This document shows positions 9,715 to 17,029 of a stretch of DNA of 64,000 nt, one piece after another. How positions within the stretch are numbered: position 1 is the first letter of the stretch; each line of letters opens with the position of its first letter. The notes under the pieces are model-generated. The model saw only the letters and a program-made list of their open reading frames with translations, had not been told where the DNA came from and searched no databases. The stretch is from Massilia solisilvae (lineage in GTDB: Bacteria; Pseudomonadota; Gammaproteobacteria; Burkholderiales; Burkholderiaceae_D). The stretch covers positions 248,001 to 312,000 of the forward strand of contig NZ_JANUGV010000005.1 of assembly GCF_024753215.1 (NCBI RefSeq), given 5' to 3'. A program made the position numbers and the translations under genes.

Positions 9715-10038
9715 ATGAAAACCAAACAGCGCCTGTCAGCCGCCTGCGCCGCCGTCCTGATGGCGGCGCTTGCCGCTTGTGCCCCGACCCGCACGCACGA
9801 GGGCACGGGCGAATACATCGACGACAGCGTCATCACCACCAAGGTCAAGGCCGCGTTCGCGGAAGACCCGCAAGTCAAGGCGACCGAGGTGAAGGTCGAG
9901 ACCTTCAAGGGCACGGTTCAGCTCAGCGGCTTTGTGGTCTCGCGCCAGAGCGCCGAGCGCGCCGTCCAGCTGGCGCGTGAGGTGAAGGGCGTGAAGGCGG
10001 TGAAGGACGACACCGTCGTCAAGTCCGCAGCCCACTAG
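9715..10038 (+). CDS. BON-domain lipoprotein (OsmY-like)
   Basis: 107 residues. The signal peptide ends in a lipobox (LAAC at about residues 18-21). One BON domain fills residues 37-105 (DDSVITTKVKAAFAEDPQVKATEVKVETFKG, with VQLAREVKGVKAVKDD). Such proteins bind phospholipid or envelope parts and are often stress-induced. It has its own ribosome site (CGGGAG) and sits about 100 bp after the pilus operon, so it is probably a separate unit. Confidence 0.88.
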   Translation: MKTKQRLSAACAAVLMAALAACAPTRTHEGTGEYIDDSVITTKVKAAFAEDPQVKATEVKVETFKGTVQLSGFVVSRQSAERAVQLAREVKGVKAVKDDTVVKSAAH

Positions 10039-10048
10039 CGGCGGTTCA

Positions 10049-10083
10049 CGTAGGGTGGGCAGCTTGCTGCCCACGCGTTCAAC
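10049..10083. repeat. dispersed palindromic repeat, single copy
   Basis: A 35 bp element of form CGTAGGGTGGGC - short loop - GCCCACGCGTTCAAC. GTGGGCAGC and GCTGCCCAC form a 9 bp stem around TT. The same element recurs at 42.7, 49.0 and 61.2 kb, always between genes. Here it lies between the BON lipoprotein and the convergent 10,126-10,890 gene, where it could also act as a transcript-end hairpin. Confidence 0.85.
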
Positions 10084-10125
10084 CAGCTTTAGCCAGCCCG
10101 CTTGCCTGAGCTGGCCAGTTGTCGA

Positions 10126-10890
10126 TCACTTCCAGCTGACCTTGCCCAGCCCGCTGGTGGTGGCATTGCGCGTGGCCGGGTTGCCATACACCGTCGCCGA
10201 ACCCAGGCCAGACAGGCTCATGCTCGCAGACGTCTTGGCAAACACGGTCGCGCTGCCCATACCCGACATCTGCAGGTCCACGCTGTCGGCGCGCAGATTG
10301 TTCGCGTCCAGGCTGCCCACGCCGGACAGGCGGCCGTAAAGCTGCTTCACGTCGCCCGTGACGGTCATGCGGCCGGCGCCGCGCATCCCCAGTTCCATCC
10401 GCTCCGCGCCGCGATTGTCCAGCGTAAAGCTGCCGACGCCGCCCAAGGTGGCATCGAGGTAGCGATAACGGGTGCTCATCGTGAGCGAGCCGGCGCCGTC
10501 GAGCGAGACGCGCATCTTGTCGCCGGAGAAGCCCGTGATCGAGCTGCTGCCCACGCCTTGCGACACGAACTCGTCCAGGTTCGGCACGGTCAGGTCGGCC
10601 TGCAGCTTCTCGCTGCGCCAGTGGAAGTTGGTGTGGCTTTCGGTGTCGATGTCGAGCGTGTCCCCATGCTGGCTGGTGGTCACGCGCGCCACGGCCGACT
10701 TGTCGCCGGAAATCACCAGAGACGGCGTCGCACCCTGGTGCACGTTCAGGCTCACCACGCCACCGAGCTTAATCTTCGTCACCTTCGCGTCGACGGCGCG
10801 CGACTCGCGCACCTGCTCTTCAGCGAAAGCGGAATGGGTGGCCAGCGACAGCGTGGTGGCGACGAGGGCGGTACCGAGCAGTTTGTTCAT
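10126..10890 (-). CDS. exported DUF2807 / head-GIN domain protein
   Basis: 254 residues from ATG 10,890; an upstream in-frame start at 10,995 would precede the signal peptide and is less likely. Residues 1-23 form a signal peptide ending in AFA. The rest is a repetitive beta-helix-like fold with recurring GxGS motifs (VGSSSITG, GAGSLTM, GVGSFTL, GMGSATVF, GLGSATVY), typical of putative auto-transporter adhesin DUF2807. It is probably periplasmic or surface-bound. The molecular role of the family is not established. It is convergent with the BON gene. Confidence 0.85.
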   Translation of the reverse strand: MNKLLGTALVATTLSLATHSAFAEEQVRESRAVDAKVTKIKLGGVVSLNVHQGATPSLVISGDKSAVARVTTSQHGDTLDIDTESHTNFHWRSEKLQADLTVPNLDEFVSQGVGSSSITGFSGDKMRVSLDGAGSLTMSTRYRYLDATLGGVGSFTLDNRGAERMELGMRGAGRMTVTGDVKQLYGRLSGVGSLDANNLRADSVDLQMSGMGSATVFAKTSASMSLSGLGSATVYGNPATRNATTSGLGKVSWK

Positions 10891-11016
10891 TTCGTGTTCT
10901 CCCGAAGGCGGTTTCGATGGGAGAACTATAGTCGCGCCCGGTTGGCGCGGATCGGCAATTGCGATGAATTGCACGGATTGCGGGCTGAACGGCAAAAAGC
11001 CGGGACATTCAGCCTG

Positions 11017-11778
11017 TCAGAGTCCTCCACCGCAGCGCAGCGTAGTGCCGGTGATGTAGGACGCGGCCGGCGAGAGCAGCCAGACGATGGGCTCGGCAAT
11101 TTCCTCGGGCGTGGCAGGCCGCTGCAGCGGGATTTTCGGCGCGAGGCGGGCGGGGCGGTCCGGTTCGCCGGAAACGGCGTGGATGTCGGTGAGCGTCAGC
11201 CCGGGCGCGACGGCGCAGACCCTGATTCCTTCGGGCGCGAGCTCCTTTGCCAGGCCGAGCGTGAACGTCTCCACGGCCGCCTTGCTGGCGGCATAGTGCA
11301 CGTATTCGTTCGGGCTGCCAGTCGCGGCGGCCACGGACGAGACGTTCACGATCACGCCCTTGGTGCCTGAGCGGCGGAACGAGTCGATCGCGGCGCGGCA
11401 GCAATGCATGGTTCCGTACACGTTGGTGCGGAAGACATTTTCGATCGTCGTGGAAGACGTCTGCATGAAGCTGGCCATCCGGCTCGTGACGCCGGCATTG
11501 TTCACGAGGGCAGAAACCGGGCCGAGTTCCTGTTCGACCATGTCGAACATTTGCGTCACCTGAGCCTCGTCAGCGACATCAGCCTGCACGGCAAGCGCGA
11601 CGCCGCCGGCCGCCCGGACGGTGCGCACCAGTTCCTCCGCGGCCTGGCGGTCGCTGCGAAAGTTCACGGCTACGGCGTGACCTCCGGCGGCAAGCTGGCG
11701 CGCTACCGCAGCGCCGATGCCGCGCCCTGAACCTGTGACGATCACGACCTGTTTCAATTCGCTCTCCTGATCTTTCAA
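11017..11778 (-). CDS. SDR-family oxidoreductase
   Basis: 253 residues. The cofactor motif is VTGSGRGIGAAVA (residues 14-26), then NNAG and the catalytic Ser-Tyr-Lys set (NVSSVAAATG and YAASK). This classical short-chain dehydrogenase would use NAD(P)H; C-terminal GTTLRCGGGL resembles FabG-like enzymes. The substrate cannot be read from sequence. Its start overlaps the stop of the 11,775-12,107 gene (ATGA), so the two are co-translated. It replaces the position where a Fic toxin would be expected after a VbhA-like antitoxin. Confidence 0.9.
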   Translation of the reverse strand: MKDQESELKQVVIVTGSGRGIGAAVARQLAAGGHAVAVNFRSDRQAAEELVRTVRAAGGVALAVQADVADEAQVTQMFDMVEQELGPVSALVNNAGVTSRMASFMQTSSTTIENVFRTNVYGTMHCCRAAIDSFRRSGTKGVIVNVSSVAAATGSPNEYVHYAASKAAVETFTLGLAKELAPEGIRVCAVAPGLTLTDIHAVSGEPDRPARLAPKIPLQRPATPEEIAEPIVWLLSPAASYITGTTLRCGGGL

Positions 11779-12107
11779 CGGGTGACAGGTTGATCGTCGC
11801 TATTCGTCGGCTGATGTGCGCGAGCAAACGCTTGCGCGTGGGCCAGCAAATCGTTCAAGGTCAGCTCGCCCAGAATGTAGCGACGTTGATTCTCCAAATC
11901 CTGTCCATCCGGCGTGAAACCGGACAGTTCGAAGATCGCATTCATCTGCATGACATCGTTGCGGCGCCGCTCCATTGAGAACTGCGGTTCATAGGCCGGC
12001 GGCAATCCTGCAGAGTCCGCGCGAGCCACAGCTTCGTCAACGGCCTGGCGAGCCCCCTCCTGAAAGCCGGCGCCAAGTATCAGCTCTTCCACTGCTTTGC
12101 TCATCAC
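11775..12107 (-). CDS. VbhA-like antitoxin domain protein, orphan
   Basis: 110 residues. Residues 48-98 have the look of an antitoxin VbhA domain: NAIFELSGFTPDGQDLENQ, then YILGELTLNDLLA. In known pairs this small helical domain blocks the ATP site of a Fic AMP-transferase. No HPFx(D/E)GN Fic motif is found nearby; the gene is coupled to an SDR gene instead. The N-terminal ~45 residues are unassigned. The domain call is from pattern memory and should be tested with a profile search. Confidence 0.6.
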   Translation of the reverse strand: MMSKAVEELILGAGFQEGARQAVDEAVARADSAGLPPAYEPQFSMERRRNDVMQMNAIFELSGFTPDGQDLENQRRYILGELTLNDLLAHAQAFARAHQPTNSDDQPVTR

Positions 12108-12140
12108 ATCTCCCTTGCGTTCGTGAACCGTGACTGTCCC

Positions 12141-12210
12141 AAGTGTACAGATTTCAGATTCACAAAGACAAATGCTTTAGACCATCGGGATCCAAGGCAT
12201 TGTTCTTGAA
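12141..12210. repeat. att-like relic (third copy of island-end sequence)
   Basis: This matches the integrase-proximal island end at 35,402-35,470 with the same spacing: AAGTGTAC, then ACAAAGACAAATGCTTTAG (one change from the 35,422-35,440 copy), a 10 bp variable loop, then CCAAGGCATTGTT. The hairpin stem is degraded here and the tRNA-Thr fragment is missing. It looks like the end of an earlier related element that has since decayed. Confidence 0.65.
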
Positions 12211-12271
12211 TCCGGAGTCAAATGGGCTGAAGATGTACCGCAATTGTGCCTCTTCGCTTACGTCAATCGCC

Positions 12272-12304
12272 TTGCGATTGTTGGTGGGTGCGATACAATG
12301 TATC
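12272..12304 (+). promoter_or_regulatory. TA operon promoter with palindromic operator
   Basis: A -35 TTGCGA (12,272-12,277) and -10 TACAAT (12,294-12,299) are 16 bp apart. The -10 is embedded in a perfect 13 bp palindrome GATACAATGTATC (12,292-12,304), well placed for autorepression by the antitoxin. The antitoxin ATG follows at 12,331 behind an AGGAGG site. Confidence 0.65.
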
Positions 12305-12330
12305 TCAAGCGATTGCAATAGGAGGTCATC

Positions 12331-12612
12331 ATGGCTGCCACCACCACTATGGTTCACGTCCGCGTGGACGAGAACATCAAGGCGCAGGCTGCGGAAACCT
12401 TGGCTTCGATGGGCCTGACCCTCTCCGATGCGATCCGCGTGTTCCTGACCCGCGTTGTCACCGACAAGGAGCTGCCGTTCGCGCTCAAAGCGCCGAACGC
12501 TACCAGCCGCGCGGCCATCAGTGAGGCCAACGAGATCGTCCAGAACCGTCGAGCTCGTTTTGCAACCGCTGACGCGCTGATGCATGACCTCGAAGAAGCC
12601 AGCCGCAAGTAA
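12331..12612 (+). CDS. RelB/DinJ-family antitoxin
   Basis: 93 residues. The N-terminal half is the ribbon-helix-helix DinJ/RelB domain (VHVRVDENIKAQAAETLASM, then LTLSDAIRVFLTRVV and KELPFALKAPN). These bind operator DNA as dimers, and the C-terminal tail neutralises a RelE-fold mRNA interferase. An AGGAGG ribosome site lies about 8 bp upstream. The toxin start lies inside its 3' end, giving a 29 bp overlap. Confidence 0.93.
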   Translation: MAATTTMVHVRVDENIKAQAAETLASMGLTLSDAIRVFLTRVVTDKELPFALKAPNATSRAAISEANEIVQNRRARFATADALMHDLEEASRK

Positions 12613-12913
12613 GCGGGCGAGCTTGCCACGGGCCTCTGACTACACTGAGGAATTTCTCAAGGACTGGCAGAGCCTGTCTCATTCCGGCCGATATGACATG
12701 AACCGGCTGAAAGAGGCAATTACGCTGCTTATCCTCAACGACGGGCCGCTACCGCCTGAATCGCTCGATCACGCGCTGACGGGTGGCTGGGCAGGCCATC
12801 GGGAGTGCCATATCGGCGGCGAGTTCCTTCTCATTTACACACTCGACGACACGGGCAAGAGCGGATCGGTGGTGTTCGTGCCTGGCGGAACTCACGCCGA
12901 GCTTTACTCATGA
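12584..12913 (+). CDS. YafQ-family (RelE fold) mRNA interferase toxin
   Basis: 109 residues. After an unusual ~15-residue basic N-terminal extension the YafQ pattern runs YTEEFLKDWQSLSHSG, then LDHALTGGWAGHRECHIGG, FLLIYTLDD and GTHAELY. Three His residues expected at the active site are present. The usual Asp-Trp ahead of LLIY reads Glu-Phe here, a possible active-site variation. Members cleave mRNA on the ribosome. It overlaps the antitoxin gene, as in normal TA pairs. An alternative downstream start is possible because of the overlap length. Confidence 0.9.
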   Translation: MTSKKPAASKRASLPRASDYTEEFLKDWQSLSHSGRYDMNRLKEAITLLILNDGPLPPESLDHALTGGWAGHRECHIGGEFLLIYTLDDTGKSGSVVFVPGGTHAELYS

Positions 12914-12945
12914 GCTTGCTCCAAACCAGAGCCACAAAAACAAAT

Positions 12946-12970
12946 GCCTTAGACCGGGCAAGTCTAAGGC
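12946..12970 (-). terminator. tRNA-Thr-type terminator hairpin (left att copy)
   Basis: Perfect 9 bp stem GCCTTAGAC / GTCTAAGGC around CGGGCAA. On the - strand it is followed by ATTTGTTTTTG, a T-rich tract. This is probably the ancestral terminator of the tRNA-Thr gene, separated from it by the island. It may now also end the TA transcript on the + strand (GTTTTC tract). Confidence 0.75.
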
Positions 12971-12991
12971 ACTGTTTTCAAAGCTAATTTC

Positions 12992-13037
12992 TGGTGCCGG
13001 CTACCCGAATCGAACGGGTCACCTGATGATTACAAAT
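12992..13037. repeat. left attachment site (tRNA-Thr 3' fragment)
   Basis: 46 bp identical to 35,480-35,525. It holds the T arm, acceptor 3' strand and CCA of tRNA-Thr but no 5' half, so it is a displaced fragment and not a working tRNA. Homology extends outward through the terminator hairpin to about 12,935. Identity ends just inside the anticodon loop (TTAG versus TCAA), which places the crossover there. Confidence 0.92.
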
Positions 13038-13157
13038 TAGCTACGAAGACAGTATGTCTTTGATTATTAGAAGAATTGTACCGTAATTGGGCGAAGGAGA
13101 AAGCACTTTTGCATCAGTAACTTAGCGTAAGTTTGCGAAGTCAGCAAAAGCTGGTTG

Positions 13158-13175
13158 GTGTACCGAATCTGTACC
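13158..13175. promoter_or_regulatory. candidate integrase arm-type sites, left end
   Basis: GTGTACC at 13,158 and CTGTACC at 13,169 are direct repeats 11 bp apart. A matching pair, GTGTACT twice at 11 bp, is at the right end (35,393-35,410). One helical turn spacing near both ends suggests recombinase or excisionase binding. Confidence 0.45.
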
Positions 13176-13226
13176 CGCACTGACACCTTTAAACCGCTCG
13201 AACTCACCCCAAAACCTTATACACTT

Positions 13227-14381
13227 CTATGGAATGGGGCGCGCCACGATGACCTTGAACAGATTTCCGGCACGATCATCGATGAGTTCGATCTGCGGCC
13301 AAGCTCGCAGTGCGCGCAGCAGGCCGCTCCCCAGTCCGCGATAAGGCAAGAGCTTGGCGGCAAAGGACGCCAGAATCGGGTTGCGCATATTGGAATTGCC
13401 GGCCTTGATGTTTTCGATGGTCAGGTTGTTGGGCAAATGGCCGGGGCTGATGATCTCGACCCGATCAGCAAAGACCAGCACGCGTACCGGGGCGCTGATG
13501 AAATAGTCGCGGTGGATGAGGGCGTTGGCCACCAACTCTTCCCAGACGATGCGAGGAATCTCGGGCTGTCCTTGCGAGTTGAAACCCTGCTCGCCCTGCG
13601 TGGCGCGCGTGTTCGCAACGATGAAACCCAGCGTCTGCTGGAAAACATCGGCCAGCTTGCCGGTGATGTCCCGGCTGTCGATGTAGCGTTCGTCCTCGAT
13701 CTGGGTGCCGACAAAGGCGACGGCTTTGACGATGAACGCGGGCAGCGCGTACTGCGCTGCTTTGGCGAACAACAGGCTGCCCGCCACGTTGAGCTGCCCT
13801 TGGTTCATCAGGTTCATATTGGTAAGCAACTGTGGCAGCGGCTGGTGATGCTGGGCAAGAGGCTCGCCGAACTGCTGCGCGAAGAATGCTTCGAAGTAGG
13901 GCATGTCCAGATCGCCCGCACTCAAGCCCGCCACGGGCGTTTCGTCGGCATGCAGCAAGCCCGCCTGTTGGAACAGGCGTTGGATTTCCTCACGCGAGGT
14001 GGCGCGGCGCTTGTCCGAGCCGCTCTTCACCCAAATCGCGCCGTTCTTGTCCATGTAGGGCTTGTTTACCCCCTCGGCGATGGAGACCGCCAGTACCGTA
14101 CCGGCCGGGTGGGGTACGTTCTCCGTGAGCGGGTTCACGGCGGGGCGCACAATCTGTGAGGCTGCGTTGGCGATGAGTTGGTTCAGACGGGCAACGTCGG
14201 CATTGGATAGACCCCGCACCGAACCATCGTCGTTTACGCCGATGAAGATGCGGCCGCCAGCGGTGTTGCAGAAGGCGACGATCTCCGCCGCTAAGGCATC
14301 GGCATTGGTCATGTCTGCCTTGAACTGCTGCCGGCTGTCCTCGCCCCGGCTGAGTAGGTCAATCAGCTCTGTGGTTTCCAT
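13227..14381 (-). CDS. Schlafen/AlbA_2-domain ATP-binding protein
   Basis: 384 residues. The N-terminal AlbA_2 (Schlafen) domain runs about 12-120 (QQFKADMTNADALAAEIVAF, then GGRIFIGVNDDG). The C-terminal half has a HATPase_c_4-like region (VWEELVANALIHRDY, then FADRVEIISPGHLPNN). Proteins of this type bind nucleic acid or nucleotide and are frequent in defence islands, but a precise activity is not known. It is last in the six-gene operon; its start overlaps the upstream PHP-ATPase gene by 19 bp. It could be a regulator or an effector of that system. Confidence 0.85.
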   Translation of the reverse strand: METTELIDLLSRGEDSRQQFKADMTNADALAAEIVAFCNTAGGRIFIGVNDDGSVRGLSNADVARLNQLIANAASQIVRPAVNPLTENVPHPAGTVLAVSIAEGVNKPYMDKNGAIWVKSGSDKRRATSREEIQRLFQQAGLLHADETPVAGLSAGDLDMPYFEAFFAQQFGEPLAQHHQPLPQLLTNMNLMNQGQLNVAGSLLFAKAAQYALPAFIVKAVAFVGTQIEDERYIDSRDITGKLADVFQQTLGFIVANTRATQGEQGFNSQGQPEIPRIVWEELVANALIHRDYFISAPVRVLVFADRVEIISPGHLPNNLTIENIKAGNSNMRNPILASFAAKLLPYRGLGSGLLRALRAWPQIELIDDRAGNLFKVIVARPIP

Positions 14382-17029
14382 AGGTTGTAGACCTCTTTGC
14401 GACGGTTGAAGGCTTCCTGGCCCCCTTCCATAATGTTGATGATGGCCTCTTGTACCGGACGGGCGTCGATGCTGCCGCTTTGCACGTTGACCCTTTCATC
14501 CTGGAAGTGGCAGGCGTGCACTTGTTCCGCGTCCCCGAGCACCGGGAAATTGGCGTTATGGGTGGCGAAGATGAATTGGGCGTAAGGTTTCATGTCACGC
14601 AGCAGCTTGATCACATCGTCGTAGATAGTCTGGTTGTCCAGATCGTCTTCCGGCTGGTCGATGATGATCACATCGTTTTGTCGTTGGCTGAGAACGTACA
14701 ACAGCAGTGCCGAGGCGCGCTGTCCGAGCGAGTGGTGCTTCAGCTCCTTGCCGCGATACTTGATGACGAAGCGGTTAGGCACCTGCCAGGTGACGAACTC
14801 AGCCAAGTTCTGCATGAAGGTCTTCGCGAAGATCTCGGGACTGCTACCGGCCTTGGCCATGGCCCTCGGCAGGGCGCGCAACAGTCCGCCGAAATCAGCG
14901 TATTCCTCCATGACCGCGCGCAGCGTGGTCTCCCGAATGTTGCTCCCCTTGAAGAGCTGCTGCATGAAGCTGATGACGGCTTCCTTGTCGCCCTTGAACT
15001 CGGCTTCGATCTGAAGGGCTGTATGGCCGGCATTCACTCGGTCCAGCTCGGCCTTGATTGTGTTGAACTCGCGCAGCCAAAGTTCGTTGAGCTTATCGAT
15101 TTCGGCAAACAGCGCATCGCGGATGCTGGTCTGCTGTGACTCCTGCTTTGCCAGCGCTTGAAGCATTTGCTCCGCCTTGGTTTTGCGCTGCTGCTGGGCC
15201 AGAAAGTCGTCCGGCTGGATGGCAGTCATGCCGGTTTGCTTAAGTTCCTGAGCCAATTGGCGCTCGACTTGTGCGAACTCTTCCTGGAGGCTTTTGCTTG
15301 CGCCTTCAAATTCACCCTGTTTGATCTTCAGACGATCCGCAATTGTGCGCGCTTCCTGCTCGATCTGCTTGAGCTGATCGACCTTGGCAACGAGGTTGGA
15401 GAACTCGGCGAAGTAGGCAGCGAAGAAATCCGGGTTCTGCTTGGAAACATAACTCGTCGCGTTGCGCAGCTCGTCCTCATGCTCAGCGATCAGACTGCCG
15501 AGATCGAGGATGAAGCTGTCTGCCCGCTCCTTCACGCGTGCCAGCGCGGCAGCATCCTGCTGAAAGCCAACGCGCTTTTGGAGCTTGTCAGCAACGCCGT
15601 GCTCCGCGAACTTAGTCAGGCGGAACTTGGCGTCGTTGAGTTGTGTCTCGAAGTCGCGTTTGAGTTCCGCCGTGTTGCTGAGCTTTAGCCAGCGCTGAGC
15701 AGCCTCGCGCACGCGCTGGCGTTGGGCCTCGATTTCGTCACGCAACACTCCCAGTTTCTCGCCAACCAGCTTTTCCACCAGATCAGTCTCGAAGCCTTCG
15801 CCGGTGCTGGAGAGGTCCTTCTGGCCAAAGTAGATCGGGCGGCGCAGTACGGTCTCCCGGATTGACACGCCAGGCTGCAACTTGCCGCCCAAGTAGACAT
15901 TCGGCGCTTCGCGGAAGATGCGGGAAATAGTGAACTCCTGCCCATACACATCGCAAGCCGTCAGCGTCACCTTGCCGCCACTGCCTAGGGTATGGCGGAT
16001 CAACTCATCCTTGTATTTCGTGTCCTGCGCCTTCTCGCCCCTTGGAATATCGAGGGCGTAGCGCACCGCCTCTAAAATGGATGACTTGCCGCTCCCCCGA
16101 ATACCGATCAGTGTGTTGAGTTCAGAAGAGAAATGCAGCGTCTGCCCGTCGAGGATGCCTCCATCAAATTGGATGCTGCGGATGTGCGACGCCTGATGCT
16201 TGGGCGGCTCCACGGCTACCCGCGACGCCGGATCGCTCAAGGCAAACTTGACTGCCTCAAATGACAGCTCGCCCAGCTTCAGGTAGCTGTTTTTGCCCCG
16301 GCCGATTTCATCGATGCACTTTGGGTCACTGCCTTCCAGTTCTGCCGGGTACCAGCTCTGCAGCCATTGTTGAATCTTCGTGCGACAAGGCTTATCTTTG
16401 CCTGCGCCATCGTGTGTTCGGACCTTCTGAAAAGCCAGCGTTCTGCGCCGGAAGAATTCGCTCTGCCCCAACTCAGCGAGTCGGCCGCCATCCAGCTCCG
16501 CCCACAAGCCACTAGGTGCTTCAACATGGGCAAAAACAAGGAAAAAATCCCGGTGATAGCTTTCGAGCTTCTTGATCGTCTCCAGAAGAGACCAAGAGGT
16601 GCGGCCATTCTCCTGCTCGTACTGAGCAGGCGTTTTGCCTTCAAATGCGCTGGTCAGAAAGGGATTGATGTAGTTGTGTTCATCAATCCATTCGTCCGAA
16701 AACACAACAAGCGTGTGAATGCCGTTAGCCCCGTCGTTGACCGACAACTCGACGCCTGGCAGCAGCGCTATACCCTTCTTCTGGGCCGTCTTGCGCAGTC
16801 CTTTGAACTCTTCGAAGTCGAACTTATTGTGATTGGTGATGACGCCAAGCCGGATGCCCGCCTTCTCCAACGCATCCACATAGTTACTGTTGTAGAAGTT
16901 GCCATCGCCTGTGTACTTGAATTCGCGGTCTGCTCGTGTATGCAGATGAAAGTCCGCGCGTATCCACTGTGCCCCTTCGCTGAAGAAAGTGGACCGAGCT
17001 CCAGATTGCTTTTGCGGCAGACTGTCCAT
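14363..17029 (-). CDS. PHP-domain + SMC-like ATPase (TrlF-type)
   Basis: 888 residues. Residues ~20-280 are a PHP phosphoesterase/nuclease-like domain with metal-site motifs DFHLHT, TNHN, LLPGVELS and FAHVEAPSG. A RecF/SMC-type ATPase follows: Walker A IRGSGKSS near residue 308, a long coiled-coil region (about 400-690), an ABC signature-like HSLGQRASALLLY (about 760), Walker B IIIDQPEDDLDN (about 790) and the H-loop FATHNANF. From memory this layout is what public annotation calls the TrlF family. It could be an ATP-driven DNA sensor coupled to hydrolysis. TAATG links it to the GIY-YIG gene. Confidence 0.88.
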   Translation of the reverse strand: MDSLPQKQSGARSTFFSEGAQWIRADFHLHTRADREFKYTGDGNFYNSNYVDALEKAGIRLGVITNHNKFDFEEFKGLRKTAQKKGIALLPGVELSVNDGANGIHTLVVFSDEWIDEHNYINPFLTSAFEGKTPAQYEQENGRTSWSLLETIKKLESYHRDFFLVFAHVEAPSGLWAELDGGRLAELGQSEFFRRRTLAFQKVRTHDGAGKDKPCRTKIQQWLQSWYPAELEGSDPKCIDEIGRGKNSYLKLGELSFEAVKFALSDPASRVAVEPPKHQASHIRSIQFDGGILDGQTLHFSSELNTLIGIRGSGKSSILEAVRYALDIPRGEKAQDTKYKDELIRHTLGSGGKVTLTACDVYGQEFTISRIFREAPNVYLGGKLQPGVSIRETVLRRPIYFGQKDLSSTGEGFETDLVEKLVGEKLGVLRDEIEAQRQRVREAAQRWLKLSNTAELKRDFETQLNDAKFRLTKFAEHGVADKLQKRVGFQQDAAALARVKERADSFILDLGSLIAEHEDELRNATSYVSKQNPDFFAAYFAEFSNLVAKVDQLKQIEQEARTIADRLKIKQGEFEGASKSLQEEFAQVERQLAQELKQTGMTAIQPDDFLAQQQRKTKAEQMLQALAKQESQQTSIRDALFAEIDKLNELWLREFNTIKAELDRVNAGHTALQIEAEFKGDKEAVISFMQQLFKGSNIRETTLRAVMEEYADFGGLLRALPRAMAKAGSSPEIFAKTFMQNLAEFVTWQVPNRFVIKYRGKELKHHSLGQRASALLLYVLSQRQNDVIIIDQPEDDLDNQTIYDDVIKLLRDMKPYAQFIFATHNANFPVLGDAEQVHACHFQDERVNVQSGSIDARPVQEAIINIMEGGQEAFNRRKEVYNLWKPQS

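Larger units (their letters stand above)
12108..12330. other. intergenic with att-like relic and TA promoter
   Basis: A gene-free stretch between the VbhA-like gene and the toxin-antitoxin pair. It holds a degenerate copy of the sequence found at the right end of the island (12,141-12,210) and the promoter/operator of the TA pair (12,272-12,304). Confidence 0.7.

Noticed and set aside
12992-13037. second functional tRNA-Thr gene
   Set aside because: Only the 3' half is present; the 5' half is replaced by unrelated sequence, so it is the att remnant.
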